In this document: positions 33,887 through 41,950 of the stretch, in pieces
How positions within the stretch are numbered: position 1 is the stretch's first letter
Layout of the letters: the number at the start of each line of letters is the position of its first letter
NCBI GenBank assembly: GCA_964507325.1
Contig: CAZDQL010000026.1
Location: 4,113 to 68,112, forward strand
DNA: 64,000 nt
Reading direction: 5' to 3'
DNA from: CAZDQL01 sp964507325
GTDB taxonomy: Bacteria; Planctomycetota; UBA1135; GCA-002686595
Translations under genes and position numbers: made by a program
The notes under the pieces: model-generated
Database searches by the model: none
What the model was told of the DNA's origin: nothing
The model's input: only the letters and a program-made list of their open reading frames with translations

Positions 33887-34801
33887 ATGGCCACCTACCG
33901 CATCCTGACCTTCGACGGAGGAGGCATCAAAGGCCTCTTCACGGCCACTCTCCTGGAGCGCATCCTGCAGCGCCGGCCGACCCTGCTCGAGCGGACCGAC
34001 CTCCTGTCGGGGACCTCCACCGGTGGCATCATCGCCCTGGGCCTGGCAGCCGGAAAGGCGCCGCACACCATGGCCCGCCTCTACCGCGAGGACGGTCCGA
34101 GGATCTTCGACGACTCCTGGTGGGACGACCTGCTCGATCTCGGCAAGGCGGTGGGGGCGGACTACTCGAACAAGGGACTGAAGCGCGTCCTGAAGCGCGA
34201 GTTCGGCAGCACGATCCTGAGCGACCTGGGCATGCGCGTCCTCATCCCGGCCTTCGATCTCGACGCCCCCGCCAAGCGCGGGCGGCCGCGGGCCTGGAAG
34301 CCGAAGTTCTTCCACAACTTCCCCGGGAGGGATTCCGACGGACGGGAGCGGGTGGTCGATGTCGCCCTGCGCACGAGCGCCGCGCCGACCTACTTCCCGA
34401 GTCACCAGGGCTACATCGACGGCGGCGTGGTCGCCAACAACCCCAGCGTCGCGGCGTTGACGCAGGCGCTGCAGACCGGTGGTTGCAGCTTGGACGAGGT
34501 CTACGTCCTGAGTCTGGGCACCGGCGCCGAGCCGAAGTACCTGGCGGGCAAGCGGCACGACTGGGGCTGGGGCCAGTGGGCGCGCCCCCTGGTGTCGCTG
34601 ATGATCAGCGGCTCGATGGGGGTGGCGGACTACCAGTGCAACCAGCTTCTGGGGGACCGCTACCGGCGCGTCAATCCGAACTTCAACCGCGGGGTGGACT
34701 TGGACGACACGTCGCAGTCGACCTTGCGCTACCTGGAGAACCGGGCCAAGGGAGTGCGGCTGACGACGCTTCTGCGCTGGCTGGATCAAGTAGGATGGTG
34801 A
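33887..34801 (+). CDS. Patatin-like phospholipase
   Basis: A 304-residue lipid acyl hydrolase. The oxyanion motif DGGGIKGLF, the nucleophile elbow GTSTG and the catalytic Asp of YIDGGVVANNP form a complete Ser-Asp dyad. No signal peptide is visible, so it acts in the cytoplasm or on the inner leaflet. It starts 11 bases after the Lpt-like gene. It resembles the short patatins found in many bacteria and as CBASS effectors, but no nucleotidyltransferase is near. Confidence 0.9.
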   Translation: MATYRILTFDGGGIKGLFTATLLERILQRRPTLLERTDLLSGTSTGGIIALGLAAGKAPHTMARLYREDGPRIFDDSWWDDLLDLGKAVGADYSNKGLKRVLKREFGSTILSDLGMRVLIPAFDLDAPAKRGRPRAWKPKFFHNFPGRDSDGRERVVDVALRTSAAPTYFPSHQGYIDGGVVANNPSVAALTQALQTGGCSLDEVYVLSLGTGAEPKYLAGKRHDWGWGQWARPLVSLMISGSMGVADYQCNQLLGDRYRRVNPNFNRGVDLDDTSQSTLRYLENRAKGVRLTTLLRWLDQVGW

Positions 34802-34833
34802 GCGAGCCGCGTTCCTGAACCCGGAGGTTCGTC

Positions 34834-35973
34834 GTGCGCTTCCCGCCGACCTCTTTCTGCCTCGTTCCTCTCCTCGTCGCCGCGGGGTCCCTCGCCTCGG
34901 CTCAGCAGCCTGCGCCGGCAGAGCCGGCACCCACCATCGAGATCGTGTCGTTGCCGCCCTTCGCGGCAGCGGGAAGCCTGGTCGGGCAGGTGACCGCGCC
35001 GCAGCCGGCGCTCTACGAGGTGGCGACGTACATCTTCGTCTCTGGACTGGGTTGGTACGTCAAGCCCACGGCCGCGAACCCCACGGTCCCGGTCCAATCG
35101 AACGGCTCATTCGCGGTCTACATCGGTGCGAACGGCCTCGATCCCTACGCCACGCACTACGTCGTCGCGCTGGTTCGCGCGGGGGTCACGCCGCCCATCG
35201 CTCTCGGAACGCCGACGCTCCCGCGCAGCAAGCTCTTTCTCGCACGGGATCGGGAAGAGCGCTACGGCCGCACGCTCGACTTCGGGGGCCACTCCTGGGG
35301 GGTGAAGGAGGCGCCACTGCCTGTCGATCCGGGGCAGAACCGCTTCTCGAGCGATCTGAACGACGTCTTCGTCGATCCTCAGGGGCAGTTGCACCTGAAA
35401 GTGCGCTTCCACGCTGGACAGTGGTGGTGCAGCGAGGTGGTGCTCCTCGAGAGCCTCGGCCGCGGGACCTATTGGTTCGTCACGGACTACCAGGTCGACA
35501 CCCTCGATCCGAATCTCACCTTCGGGGCGTTCACCTACGACGACGATGGGTGGGGATCGCCGCATACGGACAACGTCGTCCGCGAGATCGACTTCGAGGA
35601 CTCCCGCTGGGGTGTACCCAGCTCCACCACGAACAGTCAATTCGTCGTCCAACCCTGGTGGAGGCCTTGGAACCTCACGGCCTACACGATCCCCGACCTC
35701 GGGCCCGATCCCAAGTTGACCCGCTTCCTCGTTTGGGACACGACCGAGCTCGAGTTCGTGACGGCAAGAGGCTGGCACCTGCCCGACGCCGTCCCCGACG
35801 GCGACGTCGTGCTGCGCCGGACCTACGTTCACGATCCGCCGAGCGACCACTACGTACCCAGTCCCGGGAATACGCGTTGGCGCTTCAACCTCTGGATCAA
35901 CACGGGTGGACAACCCTCGAACGGGGCCGAAGCGGAGGTTGTCGTGAGCGACTTCCGGTTCTTTCCGCATTAG
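34834..35973 (+). CDS. Secreted protein with GH16-like concanavalin fold
   Basis: A 379-residue exported protein with a cleavable signal (LVPLLVAAGSLASAQ). An N-terminal Ig-like region is followed by a beta-sandwich containing LDFGGHSWGVKEA, GTYWFVTDYQVDTLDP and REIDFEDSRWG. The EIDFE string matches the catalytic ExDxE of glycoside hydrolase family 16, so it may cleave a beta-glucan or galactan, though the rest of the domain is divergent. The GTG start follows GGAGG. GC content is visibly lower than in the genes before it. Confidence 0.68.
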   Translation: MRFPPTSFCLVPLLVAAGSLASAQQPAPAEPAPTIEIVSLPPFAAAGSLVGQVTAPQPALYEVATYIFVSGLGWYVKPTAANPTVPVQSNGSFAVYIGANGLDPYATHYVVALVRAGVTPPIALGTPTLPRSKLFLARDREERYGRTLDFGGHSWGVKEAPLPVDPGQNRFSSDLNDVFVDPQGQLHLKVRFHAGQWWCSEVVLLESLGRGTYWFVTDYQVDTLDPNLTFGAFTYDDDGWGSPHTDNVVREIDFEDSRWGVPSSTTNSQFVVQPWWRPWNLTAYTIPDLGPDPKLTRFLVWDTTELEFVTARGWHLPDAVPDGDVVLRRTYVHDPPSDHYVPSPGNTRWRFNLWINTGGQPSNGAEAEVVVSDFRFFPH

Positions 35974-36104
35974 GCCGGGCGACTCAGGGCTCCAGCGCGA
36001 CCTTGCGGGACGAGCGCGGGCGGTGTGAGATGGGTGCTCGCTCGAGACCTGCCCCGTCCGGGGTTCTCGGGAGCTCCGGACGCGACCCACGTCGGTGATG
36101 CGCC

Positions 36105-38423
36105 ATGAACTCCCGTGACTCGATCCTCGTCGCGCTGCCCGCGCTGCTCGTGGGACTCGGTGTCGGCTACTACTTTGCCTCGCCTCTCGGCTCGCCGACA
36201 TCGGTGGATGCCTCGTCGCGGATCTCCTCGTCCCACCAGGAGGGCTCCACTCCGCCGAGATCGGAGCTCGTCGCGCCTGGCGAGGCGCAACGTTCCGCGG
36301 CTCGGGGCAAGACCTCGACCGCGCCGATGGTGGTTACCGAAGGGGAGCTCCAGCGGACTCTGGAGAGGATTCGCGAGCCGGAGGTCGTGCGGGCAGAGGG
36401 GGAGGGGACGATCACGGGGTCGGTCATCGATGCTACGGGGGAGCCCCTCCCGGGAGTGGTCGTCGTCGCCCACAGCCAGTCGATGACGGACTCACTCAAT
36501 CCGACCAGCGTGGGCACGGCTCCGCCGGTGGATCGAGGTCTCAATGACTACCTGCACGAGAAGGCGCAAGACTGGGCTGCTTCGCGGGGCCAGCGTCGGC
36601 GTGTGCTCACGGACGAGGCGGGCCGGTTCGAGCTGAGCGGGCTGGCGGACGAGACGTTCTACCGTCTCGAGGCCTATCTCGAAGACCACGTCCTGAAGCC
36701 GCGCAGCTCCTCCACTCACGTCTCTCCTGGTCAGGAGGTCGTCTTCCAAGCGTTGGCCATCTACGAAGTCCCCGTGGAGCTTCGGTACGCGGACGGCGGG
36801 GTGCCGGCCAGGGGAATGGTTGGTGTGACCAATCGCACGGAGCTGCTCTACGCCTGGTCGCCCGGGGCCCCCACCCTGCGACTCATCTCGGGGCGCGTTC
36901 GAGTGAGGGGCTACGCAGGCGTCCGGCACCTGGCGGGACGCTACCAGGGCACCGACTCGACCCACACGTCCGAGGAGGTCAGCGTGGATGTCGCTCAACA
37001 AGCGGGAGTGCCGCTGCGCCTCATCCTGGAGCCCCGCAACGGCATTCGAGGAAGGGTCGTCGAAGACTCCACGTCTACCGGGCGCACGCCGCTCGTGAGG
37101 CTCCTGCAAGTCGAGGCCGGTGAAGAGCTCGACGAGAAGGCCCTCGTTGGGGCGGACCGAGCCTGTTCACCCCGAGGTGGCCGCTTCCACTTCATGGATC
37201 TCACGCCGGGCACCTATGCCGTCGGCTTGGTCGAATGGGGCGGCTCCCTGCTCGCGCACGAGATCGTCGCCGTCGGGGGGGGGGTGGTCGAAGTGGATCT
37301 CGTCCTACCCAATCTCGATCCCGAGGACCATCTCGTCGTACGCGCCTTCAATCCGCAGGGAAACGCGGTCTGGGACCTCGAATTCCTATTGCAGTCCGAG
37401 ACGCTGGATCACTCCCGTGCCACGAGAATGGACGGCCGTCGAGACCGGGATGGCTCTTGGTGGTTGAGGCCCGACGCGGCCTATTTCGCGCCCTGGCCCG
37501 CGAGAGCCGAGTACACGCTCACCGTGACACACTCCCACTACGGGAGCCAGACCTTCCTTCTCGAGGAGGGGCAGTGCGAAGTCCCGGTTCACTTCGAAGA
37601 GCCCGCGTCCCTGGTGGTGGTCGTCGTCGGCTACTCCGGCAGCGGATACGAGGATCGATTGCAGGTCCAGCTCTCCCGTGCGGGAGACCCCGACGCCAAA
37701 TGGCCGGATTGGCATCGCGGCTGGCGGAGCAGGCCAGGGACCGGGCAAGTCGGAAGGGACGGGACAGCGCGCGTCGACGGTGTCGCCCCGGGGACATGGT
37801 TGCTTCATCTCGTATTGAAGGTCGGGGAGCGAAACGCCCAGGTGATCCAAGCACTCGAGGTTCGATTGGGCGCGGGGGAGAGGACCGTCTCGGTCAGTCT
37901 GCCTTCGCTCTACGATCTGGTCGTGAGCGCCCCGGGGTTGGAGGAAGACAGCCGCCTGTACCTGAGGCCGGCCTCCGACTGGGAGCAGAACGACAGCATT
38001 CAAGTCAATCGCGACGGGAGGTTCGACTCTGAAGGTCAAGCGGTGTTCCGCGACCTCCCCGCCGGCAAGTACAGACTTCGCACCGGGGACATGCGCGAGT
38101 ACGCCGAGGTGACGGTCCCGTGCGGAGAGTTCCTGCTCGACACTCGGAAGCCGGACTGCATGCGCGTCGCCATCGGGGACAGGGAGAGCGCGCTCTACCA
38201 GGCGGGGCTGCGGGGCGGAGACCTGATCATCGGGGTGGATGGCGTGGAGTACACCAACGAACAGAGCTTCTGGGGATCGTTCCGCGGAAACGGACAAGAC
38301 GATGTGAACCTGCTCGTCCTGCGCGGCGACGAACGCCTCGAGATCGCGATGAAGCCAGTGCCCCCGGCGGGCGATTGGTGGGAGCGGCTCGGCGGTATGT
38401 TGACGCCGACGACGCGACCGTGA
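36105..38423 (+). CDS. Membrane-anchored protein with carboxypeptidase-regulatory-like and PDZ domains
   Basis: A 772-residue protein with an N-terminal anchor (ILVALPALLVGLGVGYYFA), a Ser-rich linker and several beta-sandwich modules of the carboxypeptidase-regulatory/CNA-B kind (GSVIDATGEPLPGVVVVAHS, GTARVDGVAPGTWLLHL). The C-terminal ~85 residues (ALYQAGLRGGDLIIGVDGVEYTN) form a PDZ domain without an attached protease. Such proteins occur widely in planctomycetes with unknown role. The start is an ATG after a weak ribosome site; the 131 bases upstream hold no gene. Confidence 0.72.
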   Translation: MNSRDSILVALPALLVGLGVGYYFASPLGSPTSVDASSRISSSHQEGSTPPRSELVAPGEAQRSAARGKTSTAPMVVTEGELQRTLERIREPEVVRAEGEGTITGSVIDATGEPLPGVVVVAHSQSMTDSLNPTSVGTAPPVDRGLNDYLHEKAQDWAASRGQRRRVLTDEAGRFELSGLADETFYRLEAYLEDHVLKPRSSSTHVSPGQEVVFQALAIYEVPVELRYADGGVPARGMVGVTNRTELLYAWSPGAPTLRLISGRVRVRGYAGVRHLAGRYQGTDSTHTSEEVSVDVAQQAGVPLRLILEPRNGIRGRVVEDSTSTGRTPLVRLLQVEAGEELDEKALVGADRACSPRGGRFHFMDLTPGTYAVGLVEWGGSLLAHEIVAVGGGVVEVDLVLPNLDPEDHLVVRAFNPQGNAVWDLEFLLQSETLDHSRATRMDGRRDRDGSWWLRPDAAYFAPWPARAEYTLTVTHSHYGSQTFLLEEGQCEVPVHFEEPASLVVVVVGYSGSGYEDRLQVQLSRAGDPDAKWPDWHRGWRSRPGTGQVGRDGTARVDGVAPGTWLLHLVLKVGERNAQVIQALEVRLGAGERTVSVSLPSLYDLVVSAPGLEEDSRLYLRPASDWEQNDSIQVNRDGRFDSEGQAVFRDLPAGKYRLRTGDMREYAEVTVPCGEFLLDTRKPDCMRVAIGDRESALYQAGLRGGDLIIGVDGVEYTNEQSFWGSFRGNGQDDVNLLVLRGDERLEIAMKPVPPAGDWWERLGGMLTPTTRP

Positions 38424-38539
38424 GCGAGCTGGCGCCACTACGAACCGCTCTGCGGTTGTCAGCGGACGCCCCATGCCCCAGGATGGCCTGAGCGCCCCAG
38501 GCGACCGGCGAATCCACCCCTTTGAGAAGCGAGGCTCCA

Positions 38540-39484
38540 TTGACACGTGTCGCCACCCTCCTGCACGCGGTCGGCTGGCTCGGGCCAGGCCTGCTTCTGC
38601 TCCTGACCGCCTGCTCTCGGGAGGAGCAGGTGATACGCGTGGATCTCTCCGTGCGCGAGCCGATCCGGCTGCAGAGCGAGCTCGACACGATCACCTACGC
38701 GTACCTGCCGCAGTACTCCCACACCGTCTCGTACCAACGCCACCACCTCTTGATCGACTACCTCTGCGCCGAGACGGGGCTGAGGATCCGACAGGTGTTC
38801 CCGGAGGACTTCGACCAGCACATGCGGATGGTCGGGCGCGGCGAGATCGACATCTCCTTCTCCAACCCGTTCATCTACACCAAGCTCGCACACCGCTACG
38901 GGGCAGAGGCCTTCGCACGCATCGTGGAGACTGGCGAGCAGGACAAGTTCAGGGGCCAAATCATCTGCCGAGCGGACGACTCGTCGATTCGGGCCCTGGC
39001 GGACTGCAAGGGGAAGCGCTGGATCGCCGTCGATCCGACCTCCGCGGGGGGCTATCTGTACCCGCTCGGCCACTTCATCGAGAACGGCCTCGGCAGCGAC
39101 GACTTCGCCGAGATCGCCTTCGCGGCGGGAGGAGGCGGCAAGCAGGAGAAGGTCGTGCTGGGGGTGCTCTCCGGCAGGTACGACGTCGGGACGATCCGGG
39201 AGGGCACCCTGGGTGTGGTGGCGAACACCGTCGACCTGTCCCGGATTCGGGTGCTGGCCAATACGGCCTGGTACCCGGGCTGGGTGTACGCGGCCCGAGC
39301 TGGACTGGAATCCGAGACGATCGATGCCATCGAGGAGGCCCTGCGCCAGCTCGACAGGGACGACCCGCGGCACAGCCCCATCCTCGTGGCGGCGAGGTTC
39401 GTCGAGGTCATCGACTCCACCGACGCGGACTTCGAGGCCATCCGCCGCTTGGCGGAGAAGGTCGGAACCCCTCTCGATCAATGA
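38540..39484 (+). CDS. PhnD-like periplasmic binding lipoprotein paired with a histidine kinase
   Basis: A 314-residue protein of the phosphate/phosphonate binding family. Its N-terminus ends in LLLLLTAC, a lipobox, so it is anchored in a membrane. Fold hallmarks are GRGEIDISFSNPFIYTKL, IAVDPTSAGGYLYPLGHF and LSGRYDVGTIREGTL. No transporter genes accompany it; a sensor kinase starts 31 bases later, so it probably acts as a ligand-receiving co-receptor. Two TTG codons (38522 and 38540) could start it; the second has a GCGAGG ribosome site and was preferred. The ligand is not predictable. Confidence 0.8.
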   Translation: MTRVATLLHAVGWLGPGLLLLLTACSREEQVIRVDLSVREPIRLQSELDTITYAYLPQYSHTVSYQRHHLLIDYLCAETGLRIRQVFPEDFDQHMRMVGRGEIDISFSNPFIYTKLAHRYGAEAFARIVETGEQDKFRGQIICRADDSSIRALADCKGKRWIAVDPTSAGGYLYPLGHFIENGLGSDDFAEIAFAAGGGGKQEKVVLGVLSGRYDVGTIREGTLGVVANTVDLSRIRVLANTAWYPGWVYAARAGLESETIDAIEEALRQLDRDDPRHSPILVAARFVEVIDSTDADFEAIRRLAEKVGTPLDQ

Positions 39485-39515
39485 GGACCCGCGCAGGCCT
39501 ACGGCGGACATCCCG

Positions 39516-41537
39516 ATGAAGCTCGGAATCCAGAGCAAGTTCTACCTCGGGACGCTGTCTCTGCTCTTGATACTCGGGACCGCGATCTTCGTGGTGGTCA
39601 GCCGCATCACCACCGACGCTTTGCTGCACGAGAACCGCCACCGGGGCCTGACGATCGGCACCAACCTGTCGGCGCGGTTGGTCGAGCCGATCCTCGTCAT
39701 GGACTTCCTGGCGATGACGACCCTGGTGGACGGGACTCTGAACGCCAGTGAGGACGTCTCCTACATCTTCGTCCTCGACATCCGCGGCGAGCCACTGACG
39801 CACACGTTCATGGGCGGCTTCCCCGTCGAGCTGCTGGGGGTCAACTCCGTCCCCGAGGGTGAGCCCCACCACGTCCAGACGCTCGATACCGGCGGTCAGC
39901 TGGTGTACGACTTCGCCGTTCCCATTCGAATCGGAGAAGGCTCCTTCGGGACCGTGCGCTTGGGCTTGACCAGAGCGCCGCTCCTGAAGGCGATCCGCCA
40001 GCTGCAGTGGAGTTCAGCGACTCTGACCGGCCTGGTGATCCTCGCCGCCGGCTTCGTCGCGGCTTGGATGGGGCGCTCCGTGACACGCCGTATCCGCATC
40101 CTGCACGAATCCACTCAAGAGGTGGTGCGCGGCAATCTGGAGGTCAACGCGGCCAACCCTCCACGGCACAACTGCTGGGAGATCATGCAGTGCGGGAACG
40201 AGGACTGCGTGGCCTATGGCAACACCGGCCACCGCTGCTGGTATCTCGCCGGCACCCTGTGCCCCGATTGCGTCGAAGGGGAATACGCCAAGAAGATCAC
40301 CACCTGCATGGAGTGCCCGGTCTACCGCCGCTGCGTCGGAGACGAGATCCAGAGCTTCGCAGAGAGCTTCGACGCCATGACGCATTCGCTCAGCACCCAC
40401 ATCTCCGACCTGGAGTCAGCTCGCCTCACGCTGGCGGAGCAGCGGCAGTTCCTGCGCACGATCCTGGATGCCACGCCGGACATCGTCTCACTCCAGGACC
40501 GCGACCTGACCTACGTCGCAGCCAACCGGGCCTTCTGCTCCCGGATGGGCTGCGAAGAAGAGGACGTCATCGGCCGCAGGAGCCGCGACCTCTTCGAGCC
40601 CCAGCGGGCAGGGGTCTTCGAGGCCGAGGATCGCGCGGTCGTGACGACCGGCCAACCGCTCATCAAGGAGAGCGCCGTCAAGGGAGATTCCGGCGAGGAA
40701 TGGCTGCACGTGATGAAGTTGCCGGTCCGCGATGCGGATGGCGAGATCGTGGGGCTCCTGGAGAGCTGTCGCGACATCACCGAGTTGAAGAAGGTGCAGG
40801 AGCAGCTCCACCAAGCCCAGAAGATGGAGACGGTTGGGCGGCTGACGGCAGGCATCGCGCACGAGATCAACACTCCCCTCAGCATCATCCTCGGGCATTC
40901 GCAGTTGCTCTTGGAGGATTGGGAAGCAGGCGGGCAAGTTCGCGACGACCTGCAGGTGATCGTCAAGCAGACCAAGATCTGTCGCAAGATCCTCTCCGAC
41001 CTCCTGGGATTCTCGCGGCATACCGAGAGCGTGGTCTCGCGGGTGGACATCAACCAGTCCATCGGTGACGTGGTGGCGGTCGTCGAACACACCTTCCAGC
41101 TCGACAACGTGGCCATCGTCACCGAGCTCGATCCCGAGTTGCCCACCGTTCTGGGCGATCAGGAGAAGATCAGCCAGGTGCTGGCGAACCTGCTCGCCAA
41201 CGCCCACGACGCCATCGGCGCCGACGGGGCGATCTACGTCCGCAGTTACCGCCAGCGAGACGGAGATGGGCTCGTGATCGAGGTCGCCGACACCGGGGGC
41301 GGCATTGCGAAGGGGAACCTAGAACACGTCTTCGACCCGTTCTTCACCACCAAACCGGTGGGGCAGGGAACGGGTCTTGGGCTATCGGTCACGTTCGGTA
41401 TCGTGAAGGAGCACGGCGGGACGATCGAGGTCGAGAGCCCTCCCGTCTCCGTCAGGCTTCCGGAGGCGCTCCCGGGCCAGGGAACGCTGTTCGTGATCCG
41501 TCTACCCGCGACGGGGATCAGCACCACCAAGGAATAG
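39516..41537 (+). CDS. Histidine kinase with Cache-like sensor, HAMP, two-CW and PAS domains
   Basis: A 673-residue sensor kinase. Two membrane segments (about 9-28 and 168-186) enclose a periplasmic sensor that probably contacts the lipoprotein before it. HAMP follows, then a nine-cysteine segment (Cys220 to Cys273: NCWEIMQCG, HRCWYLAGTLC, CMECPVYRRC) typical of 'two-CW' domains, then PAS at about 315-425, the phospho-acceptor His449 in GIAHEINTP and a full HATPase (LANLLANAHDAIG, DTGGGI, GTGLGLS). The cysteines might bind an iron-sulfur cluster or zinc. The response regulator follows within six bases. Confidence 0.88.
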   Translation: MKLGIQSKFYLGTLSLLLILGTAIFVVVSRITTDALLHENRHRGLTIGTNLSARLVEPILVMDFLAMTTLVDGTLNASEDVSYIFVLDIRGEPLTHTFMGGFPVELLGVNSVPEGEPHHVQTLDTGGQLVYDFAVPIRIGEGSFGTVRLGLTRAPLLKAIRQLQWSSATLTGLVILAAGFVAAWMGRSVTRRIRILHESTQEVVRGNLEVNAANPPRHNCWEIMQCGNEDCVAYGNTGHRCWYLAGTLCPDCVEGEYAKKITTCMECPVYRRCVGDEIQSFAESFDAMTHSLSTHISDLESARLTLAEQRQFLRTILDATPDIVSLQDRDLTYVAANRAFCSRMGCEEEDVIGRRSRDLFEPQRAGVFEAEDRAVVTTGQPLIKESAVKGDSGEEWLHVMKLPVRDADGEIVGLLESCRDITELKKVQEQLHQAQKMETVGRLTAGIAHEINTPLSIILGHSQLLLEDWEAGGQVRDDLQVIVKQTKICRKILSDLLGFSRHTESVVSRVDINQSIGDVVAVVEHTFQLDNVAIVTELDPELPTVLGDQEKISQVLANLLANAHDAIGADGAIYVRSYRQRDGDGLVIEVADTGGGIAKGNLEHVFDPFFTTKPVGQGTGLGLSVTFGIVKEHGGTIEVESPPVSVRLPEALPGQGTLFVIRLPATGISTTKE

Positions 41538-41542
41538 ATGCG

Positions 41543-41905
41543 ATGGCGGAGATTCTGGTACTGGATGACGTCCTGGACGCGGCCAACCTGATCAAACGCA
41601 TTCTCGAGCGCCAGGGCCACAACGCGACTGCATTCACGGAGGAAGAGGACGCGCTGCAGTATGCGCGCACGAACAGCGTGGACCTCGCGGTCCTCGACAT
41701 CAAGCTGAAGAAGATGAGCGGGGTCGAGGTCCTCGCCGAGCTGAAGAGGATCGATCCCTCGATCCGCGCCATCATGCTGACGGGCTATCCGACGATGGAG
41801 ACGGCGCGAGAGTCGCTGAAGCTCGGAGCGAACGAGTACTGCGTCAAGCCCATCGACAAGGACGAGTTGGAGGAGAAGGTCGCTGAGGTGCTCGCCGGGG
41901 AGTGA
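41543..41905 (+). CDS. Stand-alone response regulator receiver
   Basis: A 120-residue receiver with no output domain. Phospho-acceptor Asp52 in LAVLDIKL, acidic pocket in LVLDDV, Thr79 in MLTGYP and Lys102 in CVKPID are intact. It starts five bases after the kinase and presumably receives phosphate from it. Output must come through protein contact or phosphotransfer; the convergent PEP-synthase-like gene is a neighbour but no link is shown. Confidence 0.9.
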   Translation: MAEILVLDDVLDAANLIKRILERQGHNATAFTEEEDALQYARTNSVDLAVLDIKLKKMSGVEVLAELKRIDPSIRAIMLTGYPTMETARESLKLGANEYCVKPIDKDELEEKVAEVLAGE

Positions 41906-41950
41906 GGGCGGGGGTCACCCAGGTCGATCGACAGTCGCCCAGCGCCGGCC

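Noticed and set aside
33887..34801. Patatin as a CBASS defence effector.
   Set aside because: No CD-NTase or Cap genes are nearby; the neighbours are envelope and secreted proteins.
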